Below, piece by piece: positions 23,901-36,408 of a stretch of DNA of 64,000 nt. The notes under the pieces are model-generated. The model was not told the origin of the DNA. It did no database searches and saw nothing but the letters and a program-made list of their open reading frames with translations. The number at the start of each line of letters is the position of its first letter. The first letter of the stretch is position 1. Source of the stretch: Sophora flavescens (lineage: Eukaryota > Streptophyta > Magnoliopsida > Fabales > Fabaceae); assembly GCA_030762895.1 (NCBI GenBank), contig CM061069.1, positions 4,399,178-4,463,177 on the forward strand. The letters run 5' to 3'. The translations under genes and the position numbers were made by a program.

Positions 23901-25613
23901 TTTGTCCTGTTAAGTAGGTCTGCAACAGAAATGATCATGGACTTAGGTACCCACACTTTCTTGGGTCCTTTTCTGTTAGTATAAGGAGTCTGTGAAGACT
24001 TCTTTCTCTTTTTGTAGATACGCTTAGACGTGATATGTCCAATTTTTTCACAGCATGTGCATATAGGTTTATTTGATACAGATTTGACAATTATTTTTGA
24101 GAACTTTGTTGATCCTTTATGATGTTCTTGAATGGAATATCCTATTCCTTCTTTGTTAAGAGAGTGCCTCTGACTTCCCAAAAGTTTAGTCAGATTATCT
24201 CTAGCATTAACAAATTTGGCAAGATTTATGGCGAGATCTTCTACTTTTTGTTGAAGTTTATTAATTTCTTCAGAAGGTAGAGTTTCAACTGAGATCTTAG
24301 CTTTAGACTTTTCAGTCTTAAGCGTACTATTTTCTTCAGCTAACTTTACACACTCTTGAGATTTGTGTATACTCATTTGAGAGTTTAACATATTGTTTCT
24401 TGAGGTATTTGAAAGCTTTAGACATATAGTTGGATTCTTCCAACAGTTCATCATAGGCATCATTCAATTTCTCAAGTTTAGAATGTACCTCAGTGTCTGA
24501 TTTAGAGTCAGTATATGCCATAAGACAGAGATTTACTACAAGCTCATCTCCTTCACTTTCAGCGGAGCTTTCATCAAGATCTTCCCAAGTGGCCATCATT
24601 CCTTTTTTCTTTTTGTTGAAGAACTTCTTGTGAGATTGTTTTTTGAGCTGAGGGCATTCTGCTTTGATATGACCAGGCTTCTTACATTCATAACACACAA
24701 TGACATTCTTGTCATGAGATCCACCATCTTTGTTTTTCTCTTTGTTGAAGCGCCTGAAAGGTTTGTCCTTTCTGAAGTTTCTTTTCTTCCAAAGCTTTTT
24801 CATTTTTCTAGTGAAAAGAGAGAGTTCATCATCTTCATCATCTACATTTGATTCCTCGGATTCCTCTGAAGATTCATCAGCTTTGAGAGCATTTGATGAG
24901 GTTCCTCTAGATGATTTCTTGTCAGCTTTGAGGGCAATGGATTTGTTTTTCTTTCCATTGTTTTCTTCAATCAGCTCTTGTTCGTGGATTTGGAGAGGGC
25001 CAAGAAGCTCATCTAGATTCATTATCAAGTCTTTGGCCTGAGATACAACACTCACAAGTGGTCTCCATTGCTTTGGAAGACTTCTGAGAATCTTTTGAAT
25101 GTGTTCCTCGGTCCTGTAAACTTTTCCCAGTGATTTTAGTCCATTGGTTATGGTTTGAAATCTTCCATACATTTGGCCAATAGTTTCTCCTTCCTCCATT
25201 TTAAATAGCTCATACTTTCTGACCAACATGCTGACTTTGGTCTCTTTGACTTTGATGGTTCCTTCGTGAGCAACCGCTAGTGAATCCCACATTTCTTTTG
25301 CGGATTCACAAGCACACACCTTTTCAAATTATTCTCTGCTCAAGGTGCACATGATTGCATAACTAACCTTGGCATTTGACTGCCGCTTTGTCATTTGCTC
25401 AGAGGTCATGTTAGCTTTAGGAACTTCATCTCCATTGTCATCTTTAGGGACAAAGGGGCCTTCTTCAATAAGATCCCAAAGATCAGAGTTAGTGGACTGT
25501 AAGAACTACTTCGTCTTTTCTTTCCAGTAAATGTAGTCCTCTCCATTGAAGTAAGGAGGTCTCGACATTGAGGATCCTTCTCCAGCATGGTACTTACTAG
25601 CTTCTCCTTCCAT
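23816..25613 (-). pseudogene. Gag of copia element 2
   Basis: The minus-strand ATG at 25613 opens with MEGEASKYHAGEGS and PPYFNGEDYIYWKEK, the usual copia gag start. Stops follow at about 25505 and 25330. 25319-24336 is open for 327 codons with EMWDSLAVAHEGT, a Lys/Glu-rich middle and one knuckle (CYECKKPGHIKAEC). A frameshift near 24400 leads to 24463-23816 with a second, degenerate knuckle (CTCCEKIGHITSKR; last Cys lost) and the VWVPKS segment preceding protease. It is disrupted but easily recognised. Confidence 0.88.
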
Positions 25614-25660
25614 CCCCAAGATCTTTATCTCTACACTGTTAAGTGCTCAACCCAGAGGCT

Positions 25661-25674
25661 GTGCTCTGATACCA
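25661..25674 (-). other. Primer binding site (tRNA-iMet) of copia element 2
   Basis: The minus strand reads TGGTATCAGAGCAC, complementary to the 3' end of initiator methionine tRNA, between the LTR and the gag start. Confidence 0.85.
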
Positions 25675-26382
25675 ACTAAAATAACCAAAGTTAACACAAG
25701 AAGGGGGTTTGAATTGTGTTTACCAATTTTTTCGGTTACTGAAAAAGATTTTCGCAGGCACAACAAGCAGAACTTAGATTAGAGAAAATCAGACGAGTGA
25801 TACGTCTAATATTCCGACAGAATACGAAAGCAAACAAAGAAGAGTAAAACAGAGTTTGATATTCACAATATTAACTCCCCGAGTTAAAAGCCTGAACAGA
25901 ATAATACTTAAGCAAAATAAAGAGATAAGGGAAGAGGAATATCACTCAAGAGTTCTATACTGGTTCACCCCAAAATCCACAGGGCTACGTCCAATTTCTT
26001 GGCAGCACCAAGTTTCACTATAACTGAGTAAATTACAGTACAAGTATTCTTTACACACCTAGCCTCTTCAGGCTCAACACTCAAACAAGTGTTCTTTGCA
26101 CACCTAGCCTCTTCAGGCTCAACCCACAAGGAATATAAAGGTTTTGTGTAATTAATACAACTTGCAAGTCTTTCAGATCACAATCAAGGAGTGGAATAAA
26201 TATGAAGTGTGAAAGACTGTGAATTAATTTCAAATGATTGAAGGTGTATTCAATGAAAGAATGAAAAAGTTAATGAGGAGAGTAAATGCTTCTGCACAGT
26301 ATTCTTAATGATATTCAACTTCTTCTTTTCATCTTCATTGTTTGATCTACTTAAAGGCTTCAATCGAGAGATCTGTTTATAT
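25675..26382 (-). repeat. 5' LTR of copia element 2
   Basis: It extends from the PBS to the point where gypsy LTR homology begins (TTTATGATGCACTGG at about 26383). It contains a tandem duplication of CACACCTAGCCTCTTCAGGC at about 26056-26120. Exact ends cannot be fixed because no second LTR is in the window. Confidence 0.65.
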
Positions 26383-27607
26383 TTATGATGCACTGGTTGA
26401 GGTAATCGATTGTGTGTGACATTTTATTTTGTCTGAATATTTTATGATTAGTGTATTATGTATGATCTGCCTGGTTTAATAACATGATTAGTCGGCTTTT
26501 TGGCAAGGATATATGTTATTCGGGAGATATTTGCGTGGGCGAGAGAATGAATGTAACTTAGAGGTACCTAGCCTAATTAAAGTGTTTAATAGATGATATG
26601 GGACATGGAATGTGTGTTGAGGTTGAGGCACTAGGTAGTATCCGATGCAGTTTGGTGAGATTCATATATATGCATGTTTGTTCACAGCCGTGTGAGTGGA
26701 GCACAGGAGGTCAGGATATCCTATGTTGGATACCAGATATTGCGAGTGAGTGCCCTATGGATGTTGTTGCTGAGGTAGACTACCGTAAAACTCTTATAGT
26801 CTTTGATGCGTTGTTCTGATTATCCTATCAACGATAGAGGTACTATGTATTATGTGCTTATTGTGTTATTTCCGATGAGTGAATAGTGATGCACACTGTG
26901 CTGAATGCACTATTCCTTACTAGAGATAAGGGAATAGGGGCCCACCGAGTTCTTGGCACCGGACCGTCGGGACTACTGACTAATGTGACATGAGTAGAGG
27001 TGGTCGAGTCAGCATAAGAGGTTTAATTGCATGAGATTATGGTTAGAGGATAATATCTTAAATGAAGGATGATTGTTAGTTATGTGTGATGCGTGTCTTT
27101 GACTGTTATTATATTTATGTTCTATGATTCTTTTCCGCTTATGATGATAGAATTGTTTCTTCTCTCCCTATTACTGTATTTTGGTGTATGTCCACTTTAT
27201 TCCATTAGAATACTCTATGGAGGAACCCATTGCTAAGGAGTTGGATGGAACTCCATATGAACTGGATGCTGGTGGACGAGATGTGGATTCTACCAATATA
27301 GTGTAGTGAGTTTAGGGTCAGTGAGTCTTATAAAACATTTTATTTTCCGCTAATTATAAATAGTTTGTATAATTAATTACCTATGAGGGATCCTACTGAT
27401 AGGATACCCTACACGGTGTTTTGGATTGTAATGGATACATTTGAGTTTTTTTATATAATATAACAATGGTGTGTTTAACTTTCAGAAGTGTATGTGTGGT
27501 ATTTAAGTTTTTAATTTCTTCGTATTTTCAGGTTATGTTATCGTTAAGAACTCCGGTAAGTTTAAATAAATAATTAATGGCACAACAGGGCATAACGGGG
27601 TGTCTCG
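26383..27607 (+). repeat. 5' LTR fragment of gypsy G3
   Basis: It matches 35215-36408 of the 3' LTR (shared ATGATCTGCCTGGTTTAATA, GGATATC-TATGTTGGATACC and ending GGGGTGTCTC). The first about 1.9 kb is missing at the copia 2 junction. The terminal CA is CG here. Confidence 0.85.
27217..27306 (+). CDS. Conserved small ORF in gypsy LTR (29 codons, copy C)
   Basis: ATG to TAG, beginning MEEPIAKELDGTPYELDAGG; colinear with the frames at 6480, 34121 and 36029. It differs from the 34121 copy over 22 codons at five synonymous and three non-synonymous sites. The C-terminal tail (DSTNIV) is shared with 36029 and not with the G1 copies. Confidence 0.35.
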   Translation: MEEPIAKELDGTPYELDAGGRDVDSTNIV

Positions 27608-27832
27608 TTTGGTCGTATTAGAGTAGTTTGATTCTGATCAGACTGTGTGGTTTAGGATGTTGTTACTGGCCGTGTCTAGTTGAATCCATATCGGATATTG
27701 CTATGTTTAGAAGTTGGATAATGAGTCCGAACGCTATAACGAACATTTATATGACATATGGTATTTATATTCCAGCTTAATGTGGTATTATATGTCATAT
27801 TGATGTGAGCTGATGATTTCCTTAACATGATC
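27608..27832 (+). other. Degenerate primer site and gag leader of G3
   Basis: Directly after the LTR the sequence TTTGGTCGTATTAGAGTAG resembles the tRNA-iMet primer site TGGTATCAGAGC with changes. The remaining about 200 bp before the gag ATG are leader without coding signal. Confidence 0.45.
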
Positions 27833-29118
27833 ATGGCTAGAAGTAGAGGACGTGGTATAAGTGGTGATGATGGATCACCCGAGAGAATTGCTGGAGGTAG
27901 CAATGTTGAAAGAGACCATATCGGAAGTGGAGGAGAGTCGGTTGAGACTCTCAAGACTATTAGGGATTTAGCTACTGCTATGCTACAATAGACACAGCAG
28001 AACACGGAGATGTTGCAAATGACCAAAGAGCAGCAAGAACTACATAATCAGAGAAAAGCTGCAGAAGCTGAGGATGCAAGAATGAATACTTTCCTGAAGG
28101 AGAAGCCACCACAGTTTCAGGGAGATTATGACACAGAAAAAGCAGAGTGGTGGGTACAAGACTTAGAGAAGATATTGAGTACCATGCGCTGCTGAGAGGA
28201 TAGGAAGGTGAATTATCCAGCCTTCATGCTGACAGGAGGACCAGAGTCTTGGTGGAGAGGCAAGAGAAGGTTACTAGAAGCAAATGGCAGACTGATCTGC
28301 TGGCAGTTATTTCGTGACTGTTTCCAAGAGAAGTATTTTCCGCGACTAGTTCGACGCGAGAAAGATAGGGAGTTCATGAATTTGAAACAGGGCAACATGA
28401 CTATTGGGGATTATACGTCACATTTTGAGACTCTGATTCAGTTTTCAGAGTTTTACCCGAGATATCCAGACGAGGATTGGCAGTGTAGAAGGTTCGAGGA
28501 AGGACTGTGACATAAACTACACAGAGCAACAATGTCTCTCGATATCCATAGTTTTTCGGAGCTGGTTGAGAGATGCAGTGCCATAGAAAGCATAGATCTG
28601 ATGCAAGATGTTGAGCAGAGGCAGCATAGGAGTGGTGGTCCTATCCGATCAGGTCTTCAAAGGAGAGAAGGTAGTGGTTCTTAGGAGAGACAGGGACCAT
28701 ATACCAGACCAGTGCGGGCAGTTACATCAGCACCAGTTGCTCTAGCACAAGTGGTTGGAGCGGGCTAGCAGCAACAAGGATTAATTTGTTTGAGATGTGG
28801 AGGATGCATTATCAGCGGGATTTCAGGGAGAGACCTGGTTGTTTCCATTGTGGGAAACCAGAGCATATGGCTCGGGATTGTAGACAGCGGTCTATGCAGC
28901 AGTCGGTCGCTGCTGGTAGAGGAGCTAGAGGTTACAGAGGTGAAGTTGGAAGAGGAGTTCCAGCAACCGACCAGCAGATGGCCAGGCCTCAGCCCACTGG
29001 GAGAGTGTTTACGGTGAGGGGAGTTGAATCCTCTCAATCTGCATATCTCATAGAAGGTATGTGTGATTTTGATATAATCAGGAATACTGGAATACACTCA
29101 AAGGAACTAAGATTGTGA
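27833..29118 (+). pseudogene. Gag plus protease stub of gypsy G3
   Basis: ATG at 27833 (MARSRGRGISGDD), then in the same frame PPQFQGDYDTEKAEWWVQDL, FMLTGGPESWWRGKRRLLEA and YFPRLVRREKDREFM, the chromovirus-type retrotransposon gag core. In-frame stops occur at about 27989, 28193, 28508, 28682 and 28767, with a frameshift near 28800. The last frame (28786-29118) has a knuckle CFHCGKPEHMARDC and the start of protease, GRVFTVRGVESSQSAYLIEG. The expected DSGATHSF motif is NTGIHS. After that point no retroviral domain is found. Confidence 0.85.
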
Positions 29119-29453
29119 TTGGATACAGTGAGTAGGAAGTTAAGGTTGTATTGATTGTGGTGTAAATTGTGGAAGTTAGATGTTGAAATAAGGTTTTCTA
29201 GTGGATTAGTATTAAGGTGAGGAAAATGATTAAGTTTAAATTATGCCCTTCAAGGATGATAGATTAAGATGAACAGTTAAGGACAATGAACATAATGTAG
29301 TGATGGACAGTTTCGAAGATAAATAGAACGATATAAGGATGAATTCTGTTATGGAGTTAACGATGTTAATTAGGGGGCAGACAACAAGATTCTGTCTAGT
29401 TTCGAATCATGAATTCCTGATGTACATAAATTCTGAGGATGAAATTTTTTTCT
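29119..29453 (+). other. Non-coding tail of G3 before the PPT
   Basis: About 330 bp without frame or domain. It joins the protease stub to the PPT; RT and integrase, which normally fill about 3 kb, are missing. Confidence 0.6.
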
Positions 29454-29467
29454 AAGTGGGGTAGTAA
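29454..29467 (+). other. Polypurine tract of G3
   Basis: AAGTGGGGTAGTAA immediately precedes the LTR start TGTAACATCC and follows GAGGATGAAATTTTTTTC, the usual chromovirus context. Confidence 0.8.
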
Positions 29468-32400
29468 TGTAACATCCTATTTTTTTTATTTACGCGTTAT
29501 TACTGGTAAAAAAATATAATTATCTATATTTTTATCTGAGACCAAGAAAATGATTTTTTGATAAAACAAAATCATATTCATACTCTGTCTTATGGTAGAG
29601 GGTTACGGTGAAATTTTGGATTTAAAACTCAAACGGAAACCGGTCTGCGTTTTCTCAGACAGTAAAATATTACTGAGCAGAAAACCTAATTTTGACTCGA
29701 GAACGAAATGGTTAGATTTTATATCCCGTTTCAGACAACTTTGGTTATTTTGAAAATTTTCGCTTGGAAATGAAATATTTTATTTTATTCGTGCGTAAAA
29801 CCTAAATCGGGAAAATGTCAGAGTCGGAAACAGAACTGCAGAGAAAGAACCGGACATCGGAGGAGCTGAGTCACCACCATGACTCGCGAAGAATTTATGA
29901 AGCATTTAATGCAAGTAATCATGTCTTTTAGGTGAAATGACCAAAATACCCATAACCTAACCTATCCTAGTTAAATGTTAACCCTGGTTAAGGCAAGTCA
30001 TGAACAAGTTGGCTTCTTCTTCCTCCTTTGTGGTGCAAAACTCGGCCAACACCTCCCTCACTCATTCACCACACAATTTTGCCTATCTAATGATGAAGAC
30101 TAAGCCTAGTTAAGTATTATATTATTTTCTAAATTAACCTATGTCAATTAATTTCAACCATGGTTTATTCTTAAGCAATTAAACAAAACAATTTCCTCTC
30201 ATTCACTTCCTCACCTACACGGATCACACACACCACTCCCACACTTAGACAAATTTCATTTTCTTTCTATTTCACATTAATTCAAAGTCATTTCTTCGCA
30301 AAACATAAAGAACTTCATAGTGCTCTTGCTAAGTTCTTCATCTCTCTACAAGTTCTTCATCAAACTTCTAAATTTCAAGGTGAGGATCATATTCCTCATC
30401 CTCTTAGCTTCATTAATCATCCATCAAACTTCCATTTTCATCAAGTTTTTACAAATTCCAATTCCTAGATCTAGATTTTCAAATAATTCTAGAAAATCAT
30501 AGAAAAATCATTTTAATGTGAGATCAATTTCTATGAACTCTATATGGCTTCTACTTTGATTACTAAGAGCATGGAAGCAAAAGAATTTTCCTTCCTATTT
30601 TTCTCTACATGACCGAAACTATTTATGTTTAGACAAATGAAGTTTTGTTCAATTTTTAAAAGAGGACATGTAACACCCTGTATTTCACTATTTAAAATAA
30701 CAGTAATATATATAAATATGTTTATAAATTTATTTAAGTTTTAGAAAATTATTTTTAATAAACGGAGTTTACTACTCAATTATACTTGAATGTAGGATGC
30801 TACAATTAAAAGTTAGGTTGGAAAGTCAGGTGAAACCCGGCCCGCGAATTCCATTGACAGTATAATAATATTGCTCAAAAGAACTAATTTTAATTCATGA
30901 ACGAAAGACGTAAGTTTAGTATTTTATTTCCTACATTTTTTTATTTTTAGAATTATTTCATAAAAAAATAAAATAAATTATGTTTTTTTCGGGCGAAACA
31001 CGTAATCGGGTAGACGACGGAAGGGATTTTGGAGTTTCTAAGAGCCGATAGAGGGTTTATCTTAGGATTTTGAGATGATTCAAGGGGATGAATCATATTT
31101 TTAAATCTAGAAGGTTCTACAGGGTTAAAGTGAAAATTTAGGAATTTTACGCTTAAGCCCCTGAACTTTATGTAAATTACCCTTTTGTCCCTAAATTAGT
31201 ATCTAAGTTTTTTTTTCAAGTGAATTGGGCTAGAATCCTTGTTCCCAATCTCTAATGGACGTGGCTATGATGCCCAAAATTTCCTAGTTCATGAATTGAT
31301 TCCATAAAGCCTATTTGAAACTATACAAGTTTCCTAAGTCAAGCTTAATGCTTAAATCTTTAAGTGGGCCCCACAAAAATGAATTCAAGCCCAAATGGAG
31401 TAGGCCCATGCGCAAGCCCATGAGGGATAAGGGTCTGCCCTCATAATTCTTAGATGAGCCAAGAATTTTCTAGAATGTTCTACATTCTTCTACTTTGTTC
31501 TTCAAGCTTCTAAAATCTTCTTCAACAAATCTTCTTCAACAAGCTAGGTTTTTCCTAAAATATCTATGACACAAAAATCAGCCCAAAATAGTCAAGATAA
31601 GCTTGCATTAAATGTGGCAACAAGTCATCATGACAATTTATTGACAATTTGCAAAGTAGTCCTTAAACTTTTGGAATCTTTGCAAATTGGTCCCTAGGAA
31701 GTAATTGCATTTTAATCCTTTTAGCAAGACAACTCATCACTTCTAGATCCTTCCCAAGATTGCACCCTTATCTCTATAAATACCATATTCTCACTTTTCA
31801 CTTAGTTTCTAATGCCTTTTTGTTCAAAACCCTAAGTTCATAAGTTCTTTAGTGATAAGTTTGTGAAGCAAGTTTCTTGGATTTCCTTTGTCATTGATCT
31901 TCAAGAGGTAAATCCTAATATTCATTCTTAATCATGCCTAAGTTCTTTAGCAAGTTTCTTGATTCAAGGTTTATATTATAGTTGTTCATCACTTTAAAGT
32001 TTATAACCCTAGAACTTTGAAAAATCATAATAAATTCTAGAAAAATCTAATGATGATGAAACTATTTTCTATCTTCTTTATATCATGCGTATTATCTAAA
32101 TCTAAGAGCATGATGTAATCAAAAATTTCTTTCCTAAAAACCTAGCCTTGGCCGAATCTATCAAAGTAGGTTGGTAGAGTTTTTGTTCATGGTTTTCATT
32201 AATGATCTTGTTAATCAAGCTATTAGTATGTATGCTTAATAAATCCAAGTTGGTTTATTAAACTAAGAACCCTAACTCTATGAACATGTTGAGGCCGAAT
32301 CCTTGTATAAAAGAAATAGGGAGTTTTGAGTTTCAACTTTAGTTGTTTAGTCACTAATCCATGATTTAGGTTAATCAAGGATCATTAATCTATGACTTAA

Positions 32401-33472
32401 TCATGATTAGAAATTTTAAGGATTTTGAACCTTAAAAGTCAGCCCTTGGCTGAAACCCTAACCCTAAAGGTTAGAGGATTTTGTTTCAAATTTTAGTCTT
32501 GTAATAAGTAATCTATGTTAGTTAAGACTCTAGTAACTAGGATCCAAAAGATGGCATTAAGAAGATAATCCTAAACCTATTTTCTAAGTCTTGGCCGAAC
32601 CTAGCCCTAAAGTGTCGTAGATGGTTGTTAGTTGATTAATTATAGTTATGTTGTTTGGTTGAAGGTGGTTGTGTTAACTCGTGGCGGGATAACGAGGATC
32701 GTCGTGTACGTATTTCCGGTGCTAACTCGGGTGGGGAAAAGAATCAACCTATCATCTGAATCGATAAGTAGTAGATTATATGATAATTGTGTAGGGCGAC
32801 CTAAACCCTACTAGTAGTCGAGTAATCGACAAGACCAAAATCCCATTGGAAACCTTTTCTGTAAAACCAATGTGATTCGGGGATTGTAGGTTTATTGACA
32901 TTAAGTTGATTTTAAGTATTTGAGGATGTTTGATTTTGCTATTGAATTTACTATGATACGCTGGTTGAGGTATTCCATCTGCATGTGACGTATTATTTCG
33001 GTGTTTGAATATTTATGATATTGAGGATGTTTGTTGTCTGTCACGGCCGTGATGGTTGTCATCGCCAGGCCGTGACAGGTTCTGTTTTATAGAATTCTTG
33101 CCTTTGATGTTTGTCATGGTCGTGATGGCTATCACAGTCTGGCCGTGACAGAGTCTGACTTTGTTATTTATTTGATTGGACTATTATGAGTTGGTTGTGA
33201 TAAATCGCCTTATAGGATATTGAGATGTTTGAATATTCTGTTGATTAATGTGTTATGCATGATCTGTCTGGGTTTAATACTATGTTTAGATGATTTTAAG
33301 GAAATGTGTACATTGCTTGGAGGTATTTTGTTGGGTGAGAGTTTTGAATATGAATTAGAAGTGCCTCGCTATTATTTTATAGAAGTGATGTGATATAGAA
33401 TGTAAGTGGAGGTTGTGAGGAAAAGCTTGAGGTACTAGGTTGCTATTGATAAAAGTCGGTGAGAATCATACC

Positions 33473-33860
33473 GTGCTTATGCACTATTCCCTATGAGAGA
33501 TTAGGGAATAGCGGCGCACCGAATTATAAGGCCTTTTATGCTTATGTGCTATTTCAGATGGGGGGAAATAGTGACGCATATGTGCTGATGCACTATTTCC
33601 TATGAGAGATTAGGGAATAGGGGCGCACCGAGTTCTTAAGTATTATATGCTTATGTGCTATTTCAAATGGGGGAGATAGTGACGCATATCGTGCTTATGC
33701 ACTATTTCCTATGAGTGGTAAGGGAATAGGGGCGCACCGAGTTATTATTTATTATGTGCTTATGTGCTATTTCCAATGGGGGAATAGTGACGCATATTGT
33801 GCTGGTGCACTATTTCCTATGAGAGATTAGGGAATAGTGGCGCACCGAGTTTTGACCCTA
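33473..33860 (+). repeat. 108-bp minisatellite inside solo LTR
   Basis: Units start with GTGCTTATGCACTATT-type sequence at 33473, 33582, 33691 and 33799, each with GAGATTAGGGAATAG and GGCGCACCGA. The position matches that of the 50-bp repeat in the other solo LTR. Confidence 0.85.
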
Positions 33861-34120
33861 AATAGTTCTGGACTACTGACTAATGTGACAGGAGTGAAGA
33901 TGGCCACATCAATATAAAGTTTTAGTTGCATGGGCTGGGGGTAGAGGATGATATAGTAAATTGAGGATGATTGTTGATTTTGAGTGATGCGTGTCTGTGA
34001 CAATTACTGTATAATTTACTATTACTCTTTTCCGCTTTTTGATGATAGAACTGTTTCTTATTCCCTATATCTTTCTGTGTGTTGTATTTTATTTCTGATG
34101 TGATCGCACGAGAAGACCCG

Positions 34121-34204
34121 ATGGAGGAACCAATTGCTGAGGAGTTAGATGGAACTCCGTATGAACCGGATGCTGGAGGTCGAGCTGTGATCCAGGGCGA
34201 TTAG
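34121..34204 (+). CDS. Conserved small ORF in gypsy LTR (27 codons, copy B)
   Basis: Starts MEEPIAEELDGTPYEPDAGG, ends GD-stop. Most similar to 6480-6563 (six nucleotide differences, four synonymous). Same place in the LTR. Unknown role. Confidence 0.4.
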   Translation: MEEPIAEELDGTPYEPDAGGRAVIQGD

Positions 34205-34506
34205 AGTATAGACATGATGGCTAGTGTGTCTAGGGAGTATTTATATTTCCGCTAAGTAAGTCTGTAGTGAAGTACCTGTGAGGGATCCTACTGAGAGGGT
34301 ACCCTTAACAGTGTTTTGGTTTTGTAATAAATAAACATGTGTGTAATTATATATTACAACTTTGGTGTGTTTTATATTTGTAGAAGTTATATGATTATTA
34401 ATTAAGTTTTAAATTTTTACGTATTTTCAACAGTAAGCGTGCGATTAAGTAAATAAATATTAAGGTTTTAATGTAATAATACGATGGGGCACAACGGGGT
34501 GTCACA

Positions 34507-35214
34507 GGACACTTGATCTTACCTCTCTAACACCTCTAGTTGTTATATCTAGAAATTTGTAATCAAAAGAAACTCCTAGCCCTATTTTACTATGTTGGCC
34601 GAATCTATGTTCATGTAGGCAAAATGTGTTTTCTTCAATCTTTAAGGTGTGTAGGTTCTAGATCCTAGAGTATGTGAGCAAAAGGAATTTCTAGCCTATT
34701 TTACTCTTTATGGCTGAAACCCTAACCAAGTGGTTAGAGCATTTTGTTTCATATTTTTGACTTGTAACAATTTATCTATGCTAGTTAAGACTCTAGTAAC
34801 TAGGATCCAAAAGATGGAGTTGAGAAAATAACCCAAGCCTATTTTTGATATGTTGGTCGAACCCAAGTCCTTGTGACTCTAGGTGGATTTTGTTTGATTA
34901 ATTTTTTTTTATGAGATATGGTTGAAGGTTAACTGATAACCGTGGTGTAGTAACGAGGATTGGAAAGTTCGTGAATCCGGAGATAAGTTTAGGTGGGAGA
35001 AATAACCATTCCATCGTCGGAACGTATAAGTAGTATATAATTTATAATAAGGGTGTAGGGCGACCTAAATCCTACTAGTGGTCAAGTAATCGACAATACC
35101 AAAATAGTATTGGAAACTACTCTGTAGTTCCAATGATGATTTGGGGATTGTAGGTTTATCGCTGTTAGGATAATTTTAGAATATTCGATGATGTTTGACT
35201 TTATTATTATTGAA
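34507..35214 (+). other. Right piece of G3 3' LTR, central part
   Basis: LTR sequence continuing from 30668. It contains the conserved GGTTAGAG and GGGCGACCTAAATCCTACTAG segments shared with the G1 solo LTRs. No coding signal. Confidence 0.6.
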
Positions 35215-36028
35215 CTATTTATGATGCGCTGGTTGAGGTAATCTACTGTGTGTGAAGTTTTATTTTGTCTTAATATTTTATGATTAGTTTATTATGTATG
35301 ATCTGCCTGGTTTAATAACATGATTATTCGGCTTTTAGGCAAGGATATGTATATTCAAGAGATATTTGTGTGGGTGAGAGAATGAATGTAACTTAGAGGT
35401 GCCTAGCCTAATTAAAGTGTTTAATAGATGAGATGTGACATGGAATGTGTGTTAAGATTGTGATGGAAGGTTGAGGCACTAGGTAGTATCCGATGCAAGT
35501 CAGTGAGATTCATATATATGCATGTTTGTTCACAACCGTGTGAGTGGAACACACGAGGTCAGGATATCTTATGTTGGATACCGGATATTGTGGGTGAGTG
35601 CCCTACGGATGTTGATGCAAAGGTAGACTACCATAATGCTCTTTTAGTCTTTGACACGTTGTTCTGATTATCCTATCAATGATAGAGGTACTATGTATTC
35701 TGTGCTTATTGTGCTATTTCTGATGGGGGAATAGTGACGCACTTGTGCTGAATGCACTATTCCATATTGGCACCAGACCGTCGGGCTACTGACTAAAGTG
35801 ACAGGAGTAGAGATGACCATGTCAGCATAAAAGGTTTAGTTGCATGAGATTAAGGGTAGAGGATAATATCGTAAATGAAGGATGATAGTTATTTATGGTG
35901 ATGCGTGTCTTTGACTGTTATTATATTTATGTGCTATGATTCTTTTCCGCTTATGATGATAGAATTGTTTCTTATCTCCATATTTATGTATTTTGGTTTA
36001 TGTCCACTTTATTCCATTAGAAGACTCT

Positions 36029-36121
36029 ATGGTGGAACCCGTTGTTGAGGAGTTGGATGAAACTCCATATGAATTGGATGCTGGCGGACGAGCTGTGGAT
36101 TCTAACTATATAGTGTTGTGA
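36029..36121 (+). CDS. Conserved small ORF in gypsy LTR (30 codons, copy D)
   Basis: Begins MVEPVVEELDETPYELDAGG and ends with an in-frame TGA. This is the most diverged of the four copies, yet it has no indel or premature stop in the aligned part. Confidence 0.35.
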   Translation: MVEPVVEELDETPYELDAGGRAVDSNYIVL

Positions 36122-36408
36122 GTTTAGGGCCAGTGAGTCTTATAAGACGTTTTATTTTCCGCTAATTATAAATAGTTTGTATAATTAAGTACTGTGAGGG
36201 ATCCTGCTGATAGGATACCCTAAACAATGTTTTGGATTGTAATGGATAAATGTGAGTGTGTTTATATAATATACCAATGGTGTGTTTTACTTTCAGAAGT
36301 GTATGTGTGGTGTTTAATTTTTTAATTTCTTCGTATTTTCGGGTTATGGTAACATTATGAACACGAGTAAGTTTAAATAAATATTTAATGAAACAACGGG
36401 GTGTCTCA

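Larger units (their letters stand above)
20438..26382 (-). mobile_element. Ty1/copia element 2 (SIRE/Maximus-like), right part
   Basis: In minus orientation it holds a 5' LTR (about 26382-25675), tRNA-iMet PBS (25674-25661), gag, protease, integrase, RT, RNase H (to 20835), then the env-like ORF start running into the 240-bp array. The 3' LTR is not in the window and would lie left of base 1. Every coding domain has stops. Its LTR abuts a truncated gypsy LTR at about 26383, so it appears to be inserted in, or recombined with, the 5' LTR of element G3. Confidence 0.85.
30669..34506 (+). mobile_element. Solo LTR of Ty3/gypsy family G1, copy b
   Basis: It starts TGTAACACCCTG, ends GGGTGTCACA, and is bracketed by the perfect 5-bp duplication GGACA (30664-30668, 34507-34511). 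Length is 3838 bp. The site without insertion exists at about 63909-63921 in a paralogous LTR piece (AAAAGATGACACTTG). It contains two GGCCGTGA palindrome modules (about 33040-33160), a 108-bp minisatellite and a small ORF. Confidence 0.93.
26383..36408 (+). mobile_element. Ty3/gypsy element G3, gag-only non-autonomous
   Basis: Truncated 5' LTR (26383-27607), degenerate PBS, gag with protease stub (27833-29118), PPT (29454-29467) and 3' LTR (29468-36408, split by a solo LTR). The internal region is only 1.86 kb and lacks RT, RNase H and integrase. The 3' LTR without its insert is about 3.1 kb. The right flank (from 36409) resembles the interior of another long gypsy LTR, so G3 sits inside G4. 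Tekay/Del-like by the long TGTAAC-LTR and the gag type (inference). Confidence 0.8.
29468..36408 (+). repeat. 3' LTR of gypsy G3, split by a solo LTR
   Basis: It begins TGTAACATCC and ends GGGGTGTCTCA. The left piece is 29468-30668 and the right piece 34507-36408. 30115-30668 and 34512-34580 are homologous to a continuous stretch at 63366-64000. It carries a 30-codon small ORF (36029-36121). Confidence 0.85.
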
